A DNA stretch of 64,000 bases from Paraburkholderia solitsugae (lineage in GTDB: Bacteria; Pseudomonadota; Gammaproteobacteria; Burkholderiales; Burkholderiaceae). Below the pieces are notes generated by a model. It made no database searches and was not told the DNA's origin. It saw only the letters and a list, made by a program, of their open reading frames with translations. The stretch spans positions 32,942 to 96,941 of the forward strand of contig NZ_WOEY01000153.1 of assembly GCF_013177695.1 (NCBI RefSeq), in the 5' to 3' direction. The position numbers and the translations under genes were made by a program. This document shows positions 46,192 through 56,015 of the stretch, in pieces (position 1 is the first letter of the stretch; the number at the start of each line of letters is the position of its first letter).

Positions 46192-47469
46192 ATGAATGCA
46201 ACGACAGCGGCAAGCCTGGCGGGAAGCCGGCGCAATTCGTGGCGCGCGGTGGTCGCCGCCTCGATCGGCAACGCGCTGGAATGGTTCGATCTTGTGGTGT
46301 ACGGGTTTTTCGCGGTCATCATCGCGAAGCTGTTTTTCCCGGCGGGTAACGATACGGTCTCGCTGCTGCTGACGCTCGGCACGTTCGGCGTGTCGTTCTT
46401 CATGCGGCCGCTCGGCGCGATCGTGATCGGCGCTTACGCCGACCGCGCCGGACGCAAAGCGGCGCTCACCTTGTCGATCCTGCTGATGATGTGCGGCACG
46501 CTGATCATTGCGGTTCTGCCGACGTATCAGAGCATCGGCATTGCCGCGCCTGTGATTCTCGTGTTGGCGCGTCTCATGCAAGGCTTTTCGGCAGGCGGCG
46601 AGTTCGGCAGTGCCACGGCTTTTCTCGCGGAACACGTACCGGGGCGGCGTGGTTTCTTCGCGAGCTGGCAGGTCGCGAGCCAAGGGCTCACCACGCTGCT
46701 CGCGGCCGGCTTCGGCGTGCTGCTGACGGGCAAGCTGTCGCCGGAGCAGATGGCCTCGTGGGGCTGGCGCGTGCCGTTCTTCTTTGGTCTTCTGATCGGG
46801 CCGGTTGCGTGGTACATCCGCACCAAACTCGATGAAACGCCTGAGTTCCTCGCGGCTGAGCAAACCACCACGCCGCTGCGCGATACCTTCACCAGCCAGA
46901 AGCTGCGCCTGCTTATTGCGATCGGCGTGGTGGTGCTCGGTACGGTGTCGACCTACCTGGTGCTGTTCATGCCGACGTACGGCGTGAAGCAGTTGGGGCT
47001 GGCACCGTCGGTCGCATTCGCAGCGATTGCGCTGACCGGCTTGATTCAGATGGTGTTTTCGCCGCTGATCGGGCATCTGTCGGACCGCCACGGGCGCACC
47101 ACGATCATGCTGATATCGGCGTTGCTGCTTCTCGTGCTGATCAATCCGGCGTTCGTGTATCTGGTCGCGCATCCGACCTTTGGCACGCTGATTGTGCTGC
47201 AGATCGTGTTCGGCTTTCTGATGACCGGCTACTTCGCGGCGCTGCCGGGCTTGCTCTCCGAGATGTTTCCGGTGCAGACGCGTACGACCGGCATGTCGCT
47301 GGCCTATAACATCGCCGTGACGATCTTCGGCGGCTTCGGGCCGTTCATCATCGCGTGGCTGATCAGCTTCACGGGGTCGAAGGCCGCGCCGAGCTACTAC
47401 ATGATTTTTGCCGCGGCCATCAGCCTGGTGGCGCTGATGGCCGCGCGGCGCAAGCTCGGGTTCCGCTAA
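46192..47469 (+). CDS. MFS transporter, metabolite:proton symporter (MHS) family
   Basis: 425 residues from the ATG at 46192 (TTGGAG 7 bases upstream). Twelve membrane helices with MHS marks: ASIGNALEWFDLVVYGFFAV (about 24-43), the loop GAYADRAGRKAAL (about 84-96), RLMQGFSAGGEFGSATAFLAEH (about 127-148) and GHLSDRHGRTT (about 290-300). Relatives import citrate, alpha-ketoglutarate, proline/betaine or tricarballylate with protons. The sequence does not fix the substrate. It is monocistronic with a terminator after it. Confidence 0.93.
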   Translation: MNATTAASLAGSRRNSWRAVVAASIGNALEWFDLVVYGFFAVIIAKLFFPAGNDTVSLLLTLGTFGVSFFMRPLGAIVIGAYADRAGRKAALTLSILLMMCGTLIIAVLPTYQSIGIAAPVILVLARLMQGFSAGGEFGSATAFLAEHVPGRRGFFASWQVASQGLTTLLAAGFGVLLTGKLSPEQMASWGWRVPFFFGLLIGPVAWYIRTKLDETPEFLAAEQTTTPLRDTFTSQKLRLLIAIGVVVLGTVSTYLVLFMPTYGVKQLGLAPSVAFAAIALTGLIQMVFSPLIGHLSDRHGRTTIMLISALLLLVLINPAFVYLVAHPTFGTLIVLQIVFGFLMTGYFAALPGLLSEMFPVQTRTTGMSLAYNIAVTIFGGFGPFIIAWLISFTGSKAAPSYYMIFAAAISLVALMAARRKLGFR

Positions 47470-47578
47470 CGCGTTGCCGCATTGTCCTGCTGTGCCTGCT
47501 GCGCGGCAGGGCTCGGCGAGCGTGTAGGGCGCGCGGACAGCAAGATAGAACAGCGCGGCAAAGGCGGTAAACGTAAAA

Positions 47579-47604
47579 GGCCGGTTCGAGAGAACCGGCC
47601 TTTT
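47579..47604. terminator. Bidirectional terminator between the MHS permease and secF
   Basis: GGCCGGTTC (47579-47587) and GAACCGGCC (47592-47600) form a 9-base stem with GAGA loop. TTTT follows on the plus strand and AAAA precedes it, so it can end both the permease and the sec operon transcripts. Confidence 0.85.
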
Positions 47605-47631
47605 GCATTGCGAGGTCTGACTACAGCAAGC

Positions 47632-48582
47632 TCAAACTTGCGCGCCTGCGTTCGGATCGTCCGGATCGGTGCGTTCCTTCTTGTCCTTCACCAGATCTTC
47701 ACGCTTCACGCCGAGCCACATGGCGAGTGCCGCCGCGACGAACACCGACGAATAGATGCCGAACAGAATACCGACCGTCAGCGCCAACGCGAAGTAGTGC
47801 AGCGTCGGGCCACCGAACAGGAACATCGACAGCACCATCATCTGCGTACAGCCGTGGGTGATGATGGTTCGCGACATCGTGCTGGTGATCGCGTGGTTGA
47901 TCACCTCGATCACGGTCATCTTGCGTTCGCGGCGGAAGGTCTCGCGAATCCGGTCGAAAATAACGACGGATTCGTTCACCGAATAGCCTAGCACCGCAAG
48001 CACCGCCGCCAGCACCGACAGTGAGAACTCCCACTGGAAGAACGCGAAGAAGCCGAGAATGATGATCACGTCGTGCAAGTTCGCGATCACGCCGGCCACG
48101 GCGTACTTCCATTCGAAGCGGAACGACAGGTAGATCACAATGCCGATCACCACGCACGCCAGCGCCATCAGGCCGTCGGTAGCGAGTTCCTTGCCGACCT
48201 GCGGGCCGACGAACTCGACGCGTTGCAACTGCACCTGCGGATCTTGCCCCTTCAGTGCGCCCATCACCTGGTCGCTCTGTTGCGCCGAGGTATAGCCTTG
48301 CTTGAGCGGCAGACGGATCAGCACGTCGCGCGAGGTGCCGAAGTTCTGCACTTGCGCGTCAGGATAGCCGAGCTTGTTGAGCGTGCCGCGCACCGGTTCG
48401 AGCGGCGCGGCACCTGGATACTGCACCTCGACGACGGTACCGCCAGTGAATTCCACCGACAGATGCAGCCCGCGATGCAGCAGGAAAAACACAGCAGCGG
48501 CGAACGTCAGCAGCGAGATGGCGTTGAAAATCAACGCATGCCGCATGAACGGAATGTCTTTGCGAAAACGGAAAAATTCCAT
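47632..48582 (-). CDS. secF: Protein translocase subunit SecF
   Basis: A 316-residue inner-membrane protein with six helices and a periplasmic P4-type domain between the first two. Typical SecF motifs are present: VEFTGGTVVEVQYPG (about 37-51), VGPQVGKELATDGL and YSVNESVVIFDRIRE (about 200-214), the latter containing the conserved Asp/Arg network. With SecD it uses the proton gradient to complete protein export through SecYEG. It follows secD after 18 bases. Confidence 0.97.
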   Translation of the reverse strand: MEFFRFRKDIPFMRHALIFNAISLLTFAAAVFFLLHRGLHLSVEFTGGTVVEVQYPGAAPLEPVRGTLNKLGYPDAQVQNFGTSRDVLIRLPLKQGYTSAQQSDQVMGALKGQDPQVQLQRVEFVGPQVGKELATDGLMALACVVIGIVIYLSFRFEWKYAVAGVIANLHDVIIILGFFAFFQWEFSLSVLAAVLAVLGYSVNESVVIFDRIRETFRRERKMTVIEVINHAITSTMSRTIITHGCTQMMVLSMFLFGGPTLHYFALALTVGILFGIYSSVFVAAALAMWLGVKREDLVKDKKERTDPDDPNAGAQV

Positions 48583-48600
48583 GGTCTTGTTCTCCGGGAC

Positions 48601-50640
48601 TCAGCGGGATGAACCCGGTTTCTGCGGCGTATTGGACGCATCGCGACGGCGCACGGTCGGTTTGGCACGTGCCTGGGCCGCAGCTTTAGCCTTGGGCTTG
48701 GCGCTTGCCGCGGTGACGGCTCGTGCTGTATCAGTCGCTGCGTCGTCGTGACCGAGGTAGGCCGCGGCACCGTCGATACCTTCCGGTTGCGGACGCCACA
48801 CCTGACCGATGGCCAGCGACTTCAGCTTCTTCTTGCCGCCGTACCAGAAGTTCACCACGCCGCGTGAGAAGAACACGGCCGAGAACATCGACGTCATGAT
48901 GCCGATACAGTGGACTATCGCGAAGCCGCGCACCGGGCCGGAGCCGAAGGTGAGCAGCGCGAGGCCGGCGATCAGCGTGGTGACGTTCGAATCGAGAATC
49001 GTCGCCCATGCATGCGCGTAGCCGTTCTGGATCGCCAGTTGCGGCGGCGCCCCGTGGCGCAGTTCTTCACGTATGCGTTCGTTGATCAGCACGTTCGCGT
49101 CGATCGCCATGCCGAGCGCCAGCGCGATTGCGGCGATACCCGGCAAGGTGAGCGTGGCCTGCAACATGGACAGCACGGCGATCAGCAGCAGCAGGTTGAC
49201 CGACAGGCCGAACATCGAGATCACGCCAAACAGCATGTAGTACGCGATCATGAAGACAGCGATCGCCACGAAGCCCCATACCACCGAGTGGAAGCCCTTC
49301 TGAATGTTGTCCGCGCCGAGGCTCGGGCCGATCGTGCGTTCTTCGATGATGTCCATTGGCGCTGCCAGCGAACCGGCGCGCAGCAGCAGCGCGAGGTCGG
49401 CGGCGGCTTGCGGGGTCGGCTGGCCGGTTATCTGGAAGCGGTCGCCCAGTTCCGACTGGATGGTCGCCACCGTCAGCACTTCGCCCTTACCCTTTTCGAA
49501 GAGCACCATCGCCATCGGCTTGCCGATGTTGTCGCGTGACACGCTGCGCACCGCGCGGCCACCCGCCGAATCCAGACGGATGTTGACCGACGGACGCTGA
49601 TGTTCGTCGAAGCCCGCCGACGCGTCGATGATGCGGTCACCGGTGAAGATGATCTGCTTGCGCAGCAGCACCGGCGTCTGGTTGCCTTGTGTGAACAGTT
49701 CGTCACCCGGCGGCACCGGATCGGACGGATTCGGATGCGTATTGACCGGATCGGCGAGGCGCGCTTCGAGCGTTGCCGTGCGGCCGATGATGTCCTTCGC
49801 CTTCGCAGTGTCCTGCACGCCCGGCAGTTCGACGACGATACGGTCCGAGCCTTGCTGCTGGATCACCGGCTCGGCCACGCCGAGTTCGTTCACGCGGTTA
49901 TGCAGCGTGGTGATGTTCTGCTTGAGCGCGGCGTCCTGCACGGCTTTTTGCACCACCGGCGTGAACGTGCCGACCAGCTGCACACCGCCGTCCGGGTTCG
50001 CTTGCGAGGCCCACTGGAGTTCGCCGATGCTGCGGCCCAGTTGCTTGGATGCCGCGTCCGCCGTGGCCTGGTCGGCGAAATTGATCACCACCGTCTGGTT
50101 GACGCGGTTCACGCCACCGTCGCGGATGTTGTTGTCACGCAGCATGGTGCGCGCATCCGATGCGTCGGAGTCGAGCTTCTTGTTCAGCGCGCCGGCCATG
50201 TCGACCTGCAGCAGGAAGTGCACGCCACCGCGCAAGTCCAGACCGAGGTACATCGGCAACGCATGCAGGGCACTCAGCCAGCGCGGAGACGCGCTTTGCA
50301 GATTCAGTGCAACGACGAATTGCGGATCGGTCGGATCGCTGTTCAGCGATTTCTGCAGCAGGTCCTTCACGCGCAATTGCGTGTCGGTGTCGGGCACACG
50401 CACGCGGATGTTCGCGTTGAGCGACGAATTGTCGAACGTGACTTCGTCAGGCTTGATCTGATTGGCAGCGAGCGCCGCTTCGACAGCCGACAGCGTGGTC
50501 GAGTCGAGCTTGACCGTTGCCTTGCCGCTCGACACCTGCACCGCCGGCGCTTCGCCGTAGAGATTGGGCAGCGTGTACACGAGGCCGATGACCAGAGCCA
50601 CCAGCATCACGGCATATTTCCAGAGGGGGTAACGATTCAT
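48601..50640 (-). CDS. secD: Protein translocase subunit SecD
   Basis: 679 residues from the ATG at 50640. It has an N-terminal helix, a large periplasmic P1 region (about 30-460) and five further helices. Key motifs are LGLDLRGGVHFLLQVD, GEVLTVATIQSELGDRFQITG, EERTIGPSLGADNIQKG and ALGMAIDANVLINERIREEL (the conserved Asp for proton coupling). The C-terminal 60 residues are an Ala/Lys/Arg-rich tail. It is co-transcribed with yajC upstream and secF downstream. Confidence 0.97.
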   Translation of the reverse strand: MNRYPLWKYAVMLVALVIGLVYTLPNLYGEAPAVQVSSGKATVKLDSTTLSAVEAALAANQIKPDEVTFDNSSLNANIRVRVPDTDTQLRVKDLLQKSLNSDPTDPQFVVALNLQSASPRWLSALHALPMYLGLDLRGGVHFLLQVDMAGALNKKLDSDASDARTMLRDNNIRDGGVNRVNQTVVINFADQATADAASKQLGRSIGELQWASQANPDGGVQLVGTFTPVVQKAVQDAALKQNITTLHNRVNELGVAEPVIQQQGSDRIVVELPGVQDTAKAKDIIGRTATLEARLADPVNTHPNPSDPVPPGDELFTQGNQTPVLLRKQIIFTGDRIIDASAGFDEHQRPSVNIRLDSAGGRAVRSVSRDNIGKPMAMVLFEKGKGEVLTVATIQSELGDRFQITGQPTPQAAADLALLLRAGSLAAPMDIIEERTIGPSLGADNIQKGFHSVVWGFVAIAVFMIAYYMLFGVISMFGLSVNLLLLIAVLSMLQATLTLPGIAAIALALGMAIDANVLINERIREELRHGAPPQLAIQNGYAHAWATILDSNVTTLIAGLALLTFGSGPVRGFAIVHCIGIMTSMFSAVFFSRGVVNFWYGGKKKLKSLAIGQVWRPQPEGIDGAAAYLGHDDAATDTARAVTAASAKPKAKAAAQARAKPTVRRRDASNTPQKPGSSR

Positions 50641-50758
50641 GAGTGGTCCAACGGGAAGGTTGGCTTGGAAGCGATGCGTCCAGCGATGAGCGCGGGCGAT
50701 TCGGCGTTGTTCTGCGAGAACCGCCGGCGAGGCCGCGCCAGACGCGAGAGAGCAGGCC

Positions 50759-51088
50759 TTACAGCGACTTGATCGTGCCCTTCGGGAGAATCGTCGTGAC
50801 CGACGCTTTTTGCACGGTAATTTCCGTGCCTTCCGAGATTTCGACGCCGACGTAAGCCTCACCCACCTTGGTCACCTTGCCGACGATGCCGCCATTCGTC
50901 ACCACTTCATCGCCCTTGGCCATGGCGGCGAGCATGTTGCGATGTTCCTTCTGGCGCTTCATTTGCGGGCGAATCATGATGAAGTACAGCACGCCGAACA
51001 TCAGGATCAGCGGCAGGAAGCTCATCAGGTTCGATTCAATGCCACCTGCTGCTGTGCCTTGGGCGAAGGCATTGGAAATGAACGACAC
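50759..51088 (-). CDS. yajC: Preprotein translocase accessory subunit YajC
   Basis: 109 residues starting at the GTG at 51088; GGAGAG lies 9 bases upstream and the family normally begins with S-F-I-S-N-A. One membrane helix (MSFLPLILMFGVLYFIMIRPQMKRQKEH, about 22-49) is followed by a cytoplasmic domain with GDEVVTNGGIVGKV. YajC associates with SecDF. An extended -10 promoter lies about 50 bases upstream, so yajC-secD-secF can be transcribed apart from queA-tgt. Confidence 0.95.
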   Translation of the reverse strand: MSFISNAFAQGTAAGGIESNLMSFLPLILMFGVLYFIMIRPQMKRQKEHRNMLAAMAKGDEVVTNGGIVGKVTKVGEAYVGVEISEGTEITVQKASVTTILPKGTIKSL

Positions 51089-51136
51089 GTTGGTCTCTCC
51101 GTTATAAGTCAAAACGATCAAAAAAATCAGCCGGTT

Positions 51137-51145
51137 ATTCTACCA
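51137..51145 (-). promoter_or_regulatory. Extended -10 promoter of yajC-secDF
   Basis: On the minus strand TGG-TAGAAT forms a TGnTAnAAT-type extended -10, about 50 bases before the yajC GTG, in the 206-base gap after tgt. No good -35 is seen, which extended -10 promoters can do without. Confidence 0.45.
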
Positions 51146-51294
51146 CTGGCCAGGCAGGCGTCGGCGCGGCGAATCGGCTTTGCGATCAACCGTTTAAAGC
51201 CTTTTTCGGCGTCAACGAAAGTTGATTGTAAGGTTTTCCGCGCGAAGCTGAAGGATTCCTCGGACATATTCGTCAGCTGATTGCCGATCGCCGG

Positions 51295-52512
51295 CTAGTC
51301 GATGCCGCGCGCGCGGTTCTCGTGGAAGCGCTTGCGGAAAGGCTCGAACAGCTTCGCGTCGATCGCGTCGCGCATTTCCTGCATCAGTTCGAGGTAGTAG
51401 TGCAGGTTGTGGATCGTGTTCAACTGCGCACCGAGGATTTCCCCTACACGATGCAGATGGTGCAGGTAGCCGCGGGTGAAATTTCTGCAGGTGTAGCAGC
51501 CGCATTGCTCGTCGAGCGGGCGCAGCGAATTCTTGTGCGCGGCGTTGCGGATCTTGATGTCGCCAAAACGCGTGAAAAGCCAGCCGTTGCGTGCGTTGCG
51601 GGTCGGCATCACGCAGTCGAACATGTCGACGCCGGCGGCGACGCCCGCCACCAGATCTTCCGGCGTGCCGACGCCCATCAGGTAGTGCGGCTTGTCGGCC
51701 GGCAGCTTCGGGCCGATATGGTTCAGCACGCGCATCATGTCTTCTTTCGGCTCGCCGACGGACAGGCCGCCGATTGCGAGACCGTGGAAATCCATCTCCG
51801 CGAGACCGGCCAGCGACTCGTCGCGCAGGTCTTCGAACATGCCGCCCTGGACGATGCCGAACAACGCGTTCGGATTGCCGAGGCGGTTGAATTCGTCGAT
51901 GGAGCGCCGGGCCCAGCGCATCGACATGCGCATCGAATCGGCGGCTTCCTGGTGCGAGGTCGGCACGTCGTTGGTCGCGTACGGTGTGCATTCGTCGAAC
52001 TGCATGACGATGTCCGAGTTCAACACCTTCTGGATCTGCATCGAGACTTCAGGCGACAGGAAAAGCTTGTCGCCGTTGATCGGCGATGCGAACGTGACGC
52101 CATCTTCGGTGATCTTGCGCAGATCGCCGAGCGAAAACACCTGAAAACCGCCGGAGTCCGTCAGGATCGGCTTCTTCCAGCCCATGAAATCGTGCAGGCC
52201 GCCATGAACCTCGATCGTTTCCAGACCCGGACGCAGCCACAGGTGGAACGTGTTGCCGAGGATGATCTGCGCGTGCATTTCTTTGAGCTCGCGCGGCTGG
52301 ACCGCCTTCACGGTGCCGTAGGTGCCGACCGGCATGAAGATCGGCGTTTCGACCACGCCGTGATTCAGCGTGACGCGACCGCGCCGCGCCTGGCCGTCGG
52401 TGCCGAGCAGTTCGAATTTGAGGCCGTTTTCAGGGCGCAAGTGGGCGCTGGTGCCGTGGCTCTCGCAGGTACTGCAGGTGCCGCTTGTATCGTGGGTATG
52501 ACCGTCGGTCAT
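51295..52512 (-). CDS. tgt: Queuine tRNA-ribosyltransferase
   Basis: A 405-residue enzyme that exchanges the wobble guanine for preQ1 in tRNAs with GUN anticodons. Catalytic segments are LTDSGGFQVFSLG (about 112-124), GGLSVGEPKEDMMRVL and PTRNARNGWLFTRFGDI (about 299-315). The zinc site is CGCYTCRNFTRGYLHHL (about 336-352). The first 30 residues are an extension rich in His, Cys, Thr and Ser (THDTSGTCSTCESHGTSAH) not needed by the fold. It follows queA on the same strand with a 237-base gap. Confidence 0.97.
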   Translation of the reverse strand: MTDGHTHDTSGTCSTCESHGTSAHLRPENGLKFELLGTDGQARRGRVTLNHGVVETPIFMPVGTYGTVKAVQPRELKEMHAQIILGNTFHLWLRPGLETIEVHGGLHDFMGWKKPILTDSGGFQVFSLGDLRKITEDGVTFASPINGDKLFLSPEVSMQIQKVLNSDIVMQFDECTPYATNDVPTSHQEAADSMRMSMRWARRSIDEFNRLGNPNALFGIVQGGMFEDLRDESLAGLAEMDFHGLAIGGLSVGEPKEDMMRVLNHIGPKLPADKPHYLMGVGTPEDLVAGVAAGVDMFDCVMPTRNARNGWLFTRFGDIKIRNAAHKNSLRPLDEQCGCYTCRNFTRGYLHHLHRVGEILGAQLNTIHNLHYYLELMQEMRDAIDAKLFEPFRKRFHENRARGID

Positions 52513-52749
52513 GGGTTAACTCCTGTGCTACCGGAAAACAGTCCGGCGCGAACAATGAACGCCGCCGGGTAAGCCACGGCGGCTGGGTAAAGAAAATCGA
52601 GATGCGGCACAGATCTGCCGCTGCACGCGGGGGCAGGATGGCCGCAACGACAGCCGCTATATCAACGCAGCAAGGAGCGGCAGACTACCGCGCGCGCTGC
52701 CGGCGCGCAACGCTATCGCACCCTATATCGCCGTGTGACACGGCACGTT

Positions 52750-53487
52750 TCAGCCGTCGCGGCGCGTCAGCAGCATCGCGTCGCCGTAGCTGAAGAAGCG
52801 GTAACGCTGTTCGATCGCGTGGCGATACGCTTTGCGAATCGTTTCGACGCCGGCGAATGCCGACACCAGCATCAGCAACGTCGATTTCGGCAAATGGAAA
52901 TTGGTCACCAGCCGGTCGACCACACGGAATTTATAGCCCGGCGTGATGAAGATGTCGGTTTCCGTGCTGGCCGCGCCGAGCGGGCGTCCGGCGGTGTCCG
53001 CGTCGCGCGCGGCAGCTTCGAGCGCGCGCATCGACGTCGTGCCCACCGCGATCACGCGGTTGCCGCGCGCCCGCGTCGCCGCGATCTTGTCGGCGAGCGA
53101 TTGGGGCAGGTGATACCACTCGCTGTGCATCTTGTGCTCGGCCAGATTCTCCACCCGCACCGGCTGGAAGGTGCCCGCGCCGACGTGCAGCGTCAGCGTC
53201 GCGCGCTCACCCGACAGGCGTTCTACCGGCACTTCAATCTTGCCGCCACTGGCCTTCTGGCCGAGGAAGCGCGCCTTCAGAACCTTGGTATCGTTGAAGA
53301 CCAGCAGATCGCCGGCCGCGATGCATTCGGGCAGCTCGGCAAAACGGCGGTCGATCAGGCGCGCAGCGTCGGCGGCATCGGCCGTGTTGGCCACTTCGAG
53401 CAAACGGCTGGCGCTGCGCTCGGGCAGCGCGACTTGCGCGATCAGCTCGGGTGGCAGATCGAAATCGAAATCGGAAAGCGTAAACAT
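52750..53487 (-). CDS. queA: S-adenosylmethionine:tRNA ribosyltransferase-isomerase with internal in-frame deletion
   Basis: The N-terminus (MFTLSDFDFDLPPELIAQ) and C-terminus (TDIFITPGYKF, NFHLPKSTLLMLVSAFAG, YRFFSYGDAMLL) are clearly QueA. The protein has only 245 residues, while QueA is usually 340-360. The sequence jumps from KASGGKIEVPVERL (about 78-91) straight to RATLTLHVGAGTFQPVR (about 95-111). The segment that normally lies between, with the highly conserved AAPTAGLHF motif, is absent. The frame is intact, so the gap looks like a clean deletion near 53200-53220. The product is probably inactive in epoxyqueuosine synthesis; a sequence error is the alternative. Confidence 0.9.
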   Translation of the reverse strand: MFTLSDFDFDLPPELIAQVALPERSASRLLEVANTADAADAARLIDRRFAELPECIAAGDLLVFNDTKVLKARFLGQKASGGKIEVPVERLSGERATLTLHVGAGTFQPVRVENLAEHKMHSEWYHLPQSLADKIAATRARGNRVIAVGTTSMRALEAAARDADTAGRPLGAASTETDIFITPGYKFRVVDRLVTNFHLPKSTLLMLVSAFAGVETIRKAYRHAIEQRYRFFSYGDAMLLTRRDG

Positions 53488-53635
53488 GCGGACGACTGGA
53501 AGCGAATTGGGACGGAATTGAGCCGAAGCTGGAGCCGGGCGGCTATGATTGCGGGACGCCGGAGCGGCCCGCGAGCCCGCGCGCTATATGGCGGCGACAC
53601 CTTTGACAGCCGATATTGTACTTGCGAAGCAACCC

Positions 53636-55942
53636 ATGCCTTTGTCCGAACGCCGATTGCCCTCTGCTACCGATGAAGTGAGCGCCGAGCCCAAGCGCCG
53701 CGTCTCGCGGGGCAAAGCAGCGGCGGCGGACGTGAACGACCTCGGCGCAGGTGTCGCGCCGGAGAGCGGCAAGGCCGCGCGTGAAGTTGAAATGGTTGAC
53801 CCATTTGGTGACAAGCCTGCCGGCAAACCCGCGGGCAAAGCCACCAGGAAGCCTGCTGCCGAAGCCGGCGCAAAGCCCGCGGCCAAACCCGTCGACAAGC
53901 TCGCCAAACTCGGTCTCACACGCGACATCGATCTGGTGCTGCATCTGCCGATGCGCTACGAAGACGAGACCTCGCTGACGCCGATCGGGCATCTGCTGCC
54001 GGGCGGCATCGCGCAGACGGAAGGCGTGGTGTTCGACAACGAGATCGCCTATCGCCCGCGCCGCCAGTTGCTGGTGAAACTGCGTGACGACGCCGGCGAC
54101 GAGCTCGTGCTGCGCTTTCTGAATTTCTACGGTTCGCAGGTCAAACAGATGGCGATCGGCGCGCGCTTGCGGGTGCGCGGCGACGTGCGCGGCGGCTTCT
54201 TCGGCATGGAAATGGTGCATCCGGCGGTACGTGTCGTCGACGAGGACACACCGCTGCCGCAGGCGCTGACACCGGTGTATCCGAGCACCGCGGGCGTGAC
54301 GCAAGCGTATCTGCGCAAATCGATCGACAACGCGTTGTCACGCACCGCCTTGCCGGAGTTGCTGCCGGAGCCGGTTGCGCAAGCGTATATGCAGCCACTC
54401 GGCGTGCCGGCGCTGATGGACGCGGTGCGCACGCTGCATCATCCGGGTGTGCAGGCCGATGAAAACGCGCTGATGGATGGCACGCATCCGGCGTGGGTGC
54501 GGATCAAATTCGAAGAATTGCTTGCGCAGCAGATGTCGTTGAAGCGGGCGCACGACGAGCGCCGCTCGCGTGCGGCGCCCGCCATGCAGCGTCGCAAGGA
54601 AGGCGATGAGTCGGCGCTGGTGGCGCGTTTGCTGAAGGCACTGCCGTTTTCGCTGACGGCGGCGCAGGAGCGCGTGGGCGGCGAGATCGCGCTCGACCTC
54701 ACGCAGCCTCATCCGATGCAGCGGCTTTTGCAGGGCGACGTGGGTAGCGGCAAGACGATCGTGGCCGCGTTGGCCGCCGCGCAAGCGATCGACGCCGGTT
54801 ACCAGGCCGCGCTGATGGCGCCGACTGAAATCCTCGCCGAACAGCACGCTCGCAAATTGCGCGGCTGGCTGGAGCCGCTGGGCGTGAGCGTCGCGTGGCT
54901 GGCCGGCAGTCTGAAGACGAAGGAAAAGCGCGCGGCCATAGAAGCCGCTGCGCTCGGCACCGCGCAACTCGTGATCGGCACACACGCGATCATTCAGGAC
55001 GCGGTCGAGTTTGCGCGGCTGGGACTGGTGATCGTCGACGAACAACACCGCTTTGGCGTGGCGCAGCGGCTTGCCTTGCGCGCCAAGGCGCGCAACGCCG
55101 CCGACGGCGCGCACGATTTCCAGCCGCATCAATTGATGATGTCCGCGACGCCGATTCCACGCACGCTCGCAATGACCTACTACGCTGACCTCGACGTCTC
55201 GACCATCGATGAATTGCCGCCCGGGCGCACGCCGATTCTGACCAAGCTGGTCTCCGACGCGCGGCGCGAAGAGGTGACCGGGCGAGTGCGTGAGGCTGCG
55301 TTGACGGGACGGCAGGTGTACTGGGTGTGTCCGCTGATCGAGGAAAGCGAGACCTTGCAGTTGCAGACTGCGGTGGAGACATACGAAACGCTGGTGGCCG
55401 CGTTGCCCGAACTGAACGTAGGACTGGTGCACGGGCGTCTCGCGCCGGCCGAGAAGGCGGCGGTGATGGATGCGTTCACGCGCAACGAGGTGCAGTTGCT
55501 GGTCGCGACCACGGTGATTGAAGTGGGGGTCGATGTGCCGAACGCGTCGTTGATGGTGATCGAACACGCGGAGCGGTTCGGGTTGGCGCAATTGCACCAG
55601 TTACGGGGGCGGGTGGGGCGCGGGAGTGCGGCGTCGGTGTGTGTGCTGCTTTATACCGGGCCGTTGTCGATGACTGCACGGGCGCGGTTGCAGACCATGC
55701 GGGAAACGACTGACGGGTTTGAAATCGCGCGTAGGGACCTTGAAATTCGTGGTCCAGGGGAGTTTCTGGGCGCGCGGCAGTCGGGCGCGGCCATGTTGCG
55801 GTTTGCTGACCTCCAGAATGATCAGTGGCTGATCGAGCCTGCCAGAGAGGCCGCCGCGGCTTTGCTCGAGCAGTATCCCGAGGTGGTGATGCAGCACCTC
55901 GCCCGGTGGCTTGGGGCTCGGGAACAGTATCTGAAGGCTTGA
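53636..55942 (+). CDS. recG: ATP-dependent DNA helicase RecG
   Basis: About 768 residues from the ATG at 53636; an ATG at 53588 is equally open and neither has a strong ribosome site. The first 80 residues are an Ala/Lys/Pro-rich extension. A wedge domain follows, then superfamily 2 helicase motifs: GDVGSGKT (Walker A), APTEILAEQH, DEQHRFG (motif II), MSATPIPRTLAM, and late LATTVIEVGVDVPNAS and QLRGRVGRG. RecG rewinds stalled forks and branch-migrates Holliday junctions. It is divergent from queA. Confidence 0.97.
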   Translation: MPLSERRLPSATDEVSAEPKRRVSRGKAAAADVNDLGAGVAPESGKAAREVEMVDPFGDKPAGKPAGKATRKPAAEAGAKPAAKPVDKLAKLGLTRDIDLVLHLPMRYEDETSLTPIGHLLPGGIAQTEGVVFDNEIAYRPRRQLLVKLRDDAGDELVLRFLNFYGSQVKQMAIGARLRVRGDVRGGFFGMEMVHPAVRVVDEDTPLPQALTPVYPSTAGVTQAYLRKSIDNALSRTALPELLPEPVAQAYMQPLGVPALMDAVRTLHHPGVQADENALMDGTHPAWVRIKFEELLAQQMSLKRAHDERRSRAAPAMQRRKEGDESALVARLLKALPFSLTAAQERVGGEIALDLTQPHPMQRLLQGDVGSGKTIVAALAAAQAIDAGYQAALMAPTEILAEQHARKLRGWLEPLGVSVAWLAGSLKTKEKRAAIEAAALGTAQLVIGTHAIIQDAVEFARLGLVIVDEQHRFGVAQRLALRAKARNAADGAHDFQPHQLMMSATPIPRTLAMTYYADLDVSTIDELPPGRTPILTKLVSDARREEVTGRVREAALTGRQVYWVCPLIEESETLQLQTAVETYETLVAALPELNVGLVHGRLAPAEKAAVMDAFTRNEVQLLVATTVIEVGVDVPNASLMVIEHAERFGLAQLHQLRGRVGRGSAASVCVLLYTGPLSMTARARLQTMRETTDGFEIARRDLEIRGPGEFLGARQSGAAMLRFADLQNDQWLIEPAREAAAALLEQYPEVVMQHLARWLGAREQYLKA

Positions 55943-56015
55943 GGCTGTGTCCCCGGCGGGACGTCCCGCCGGGCGCGCGCCGCGAAGAAAACCAAAAGGT
56001 TGGCGAACCGACCCT

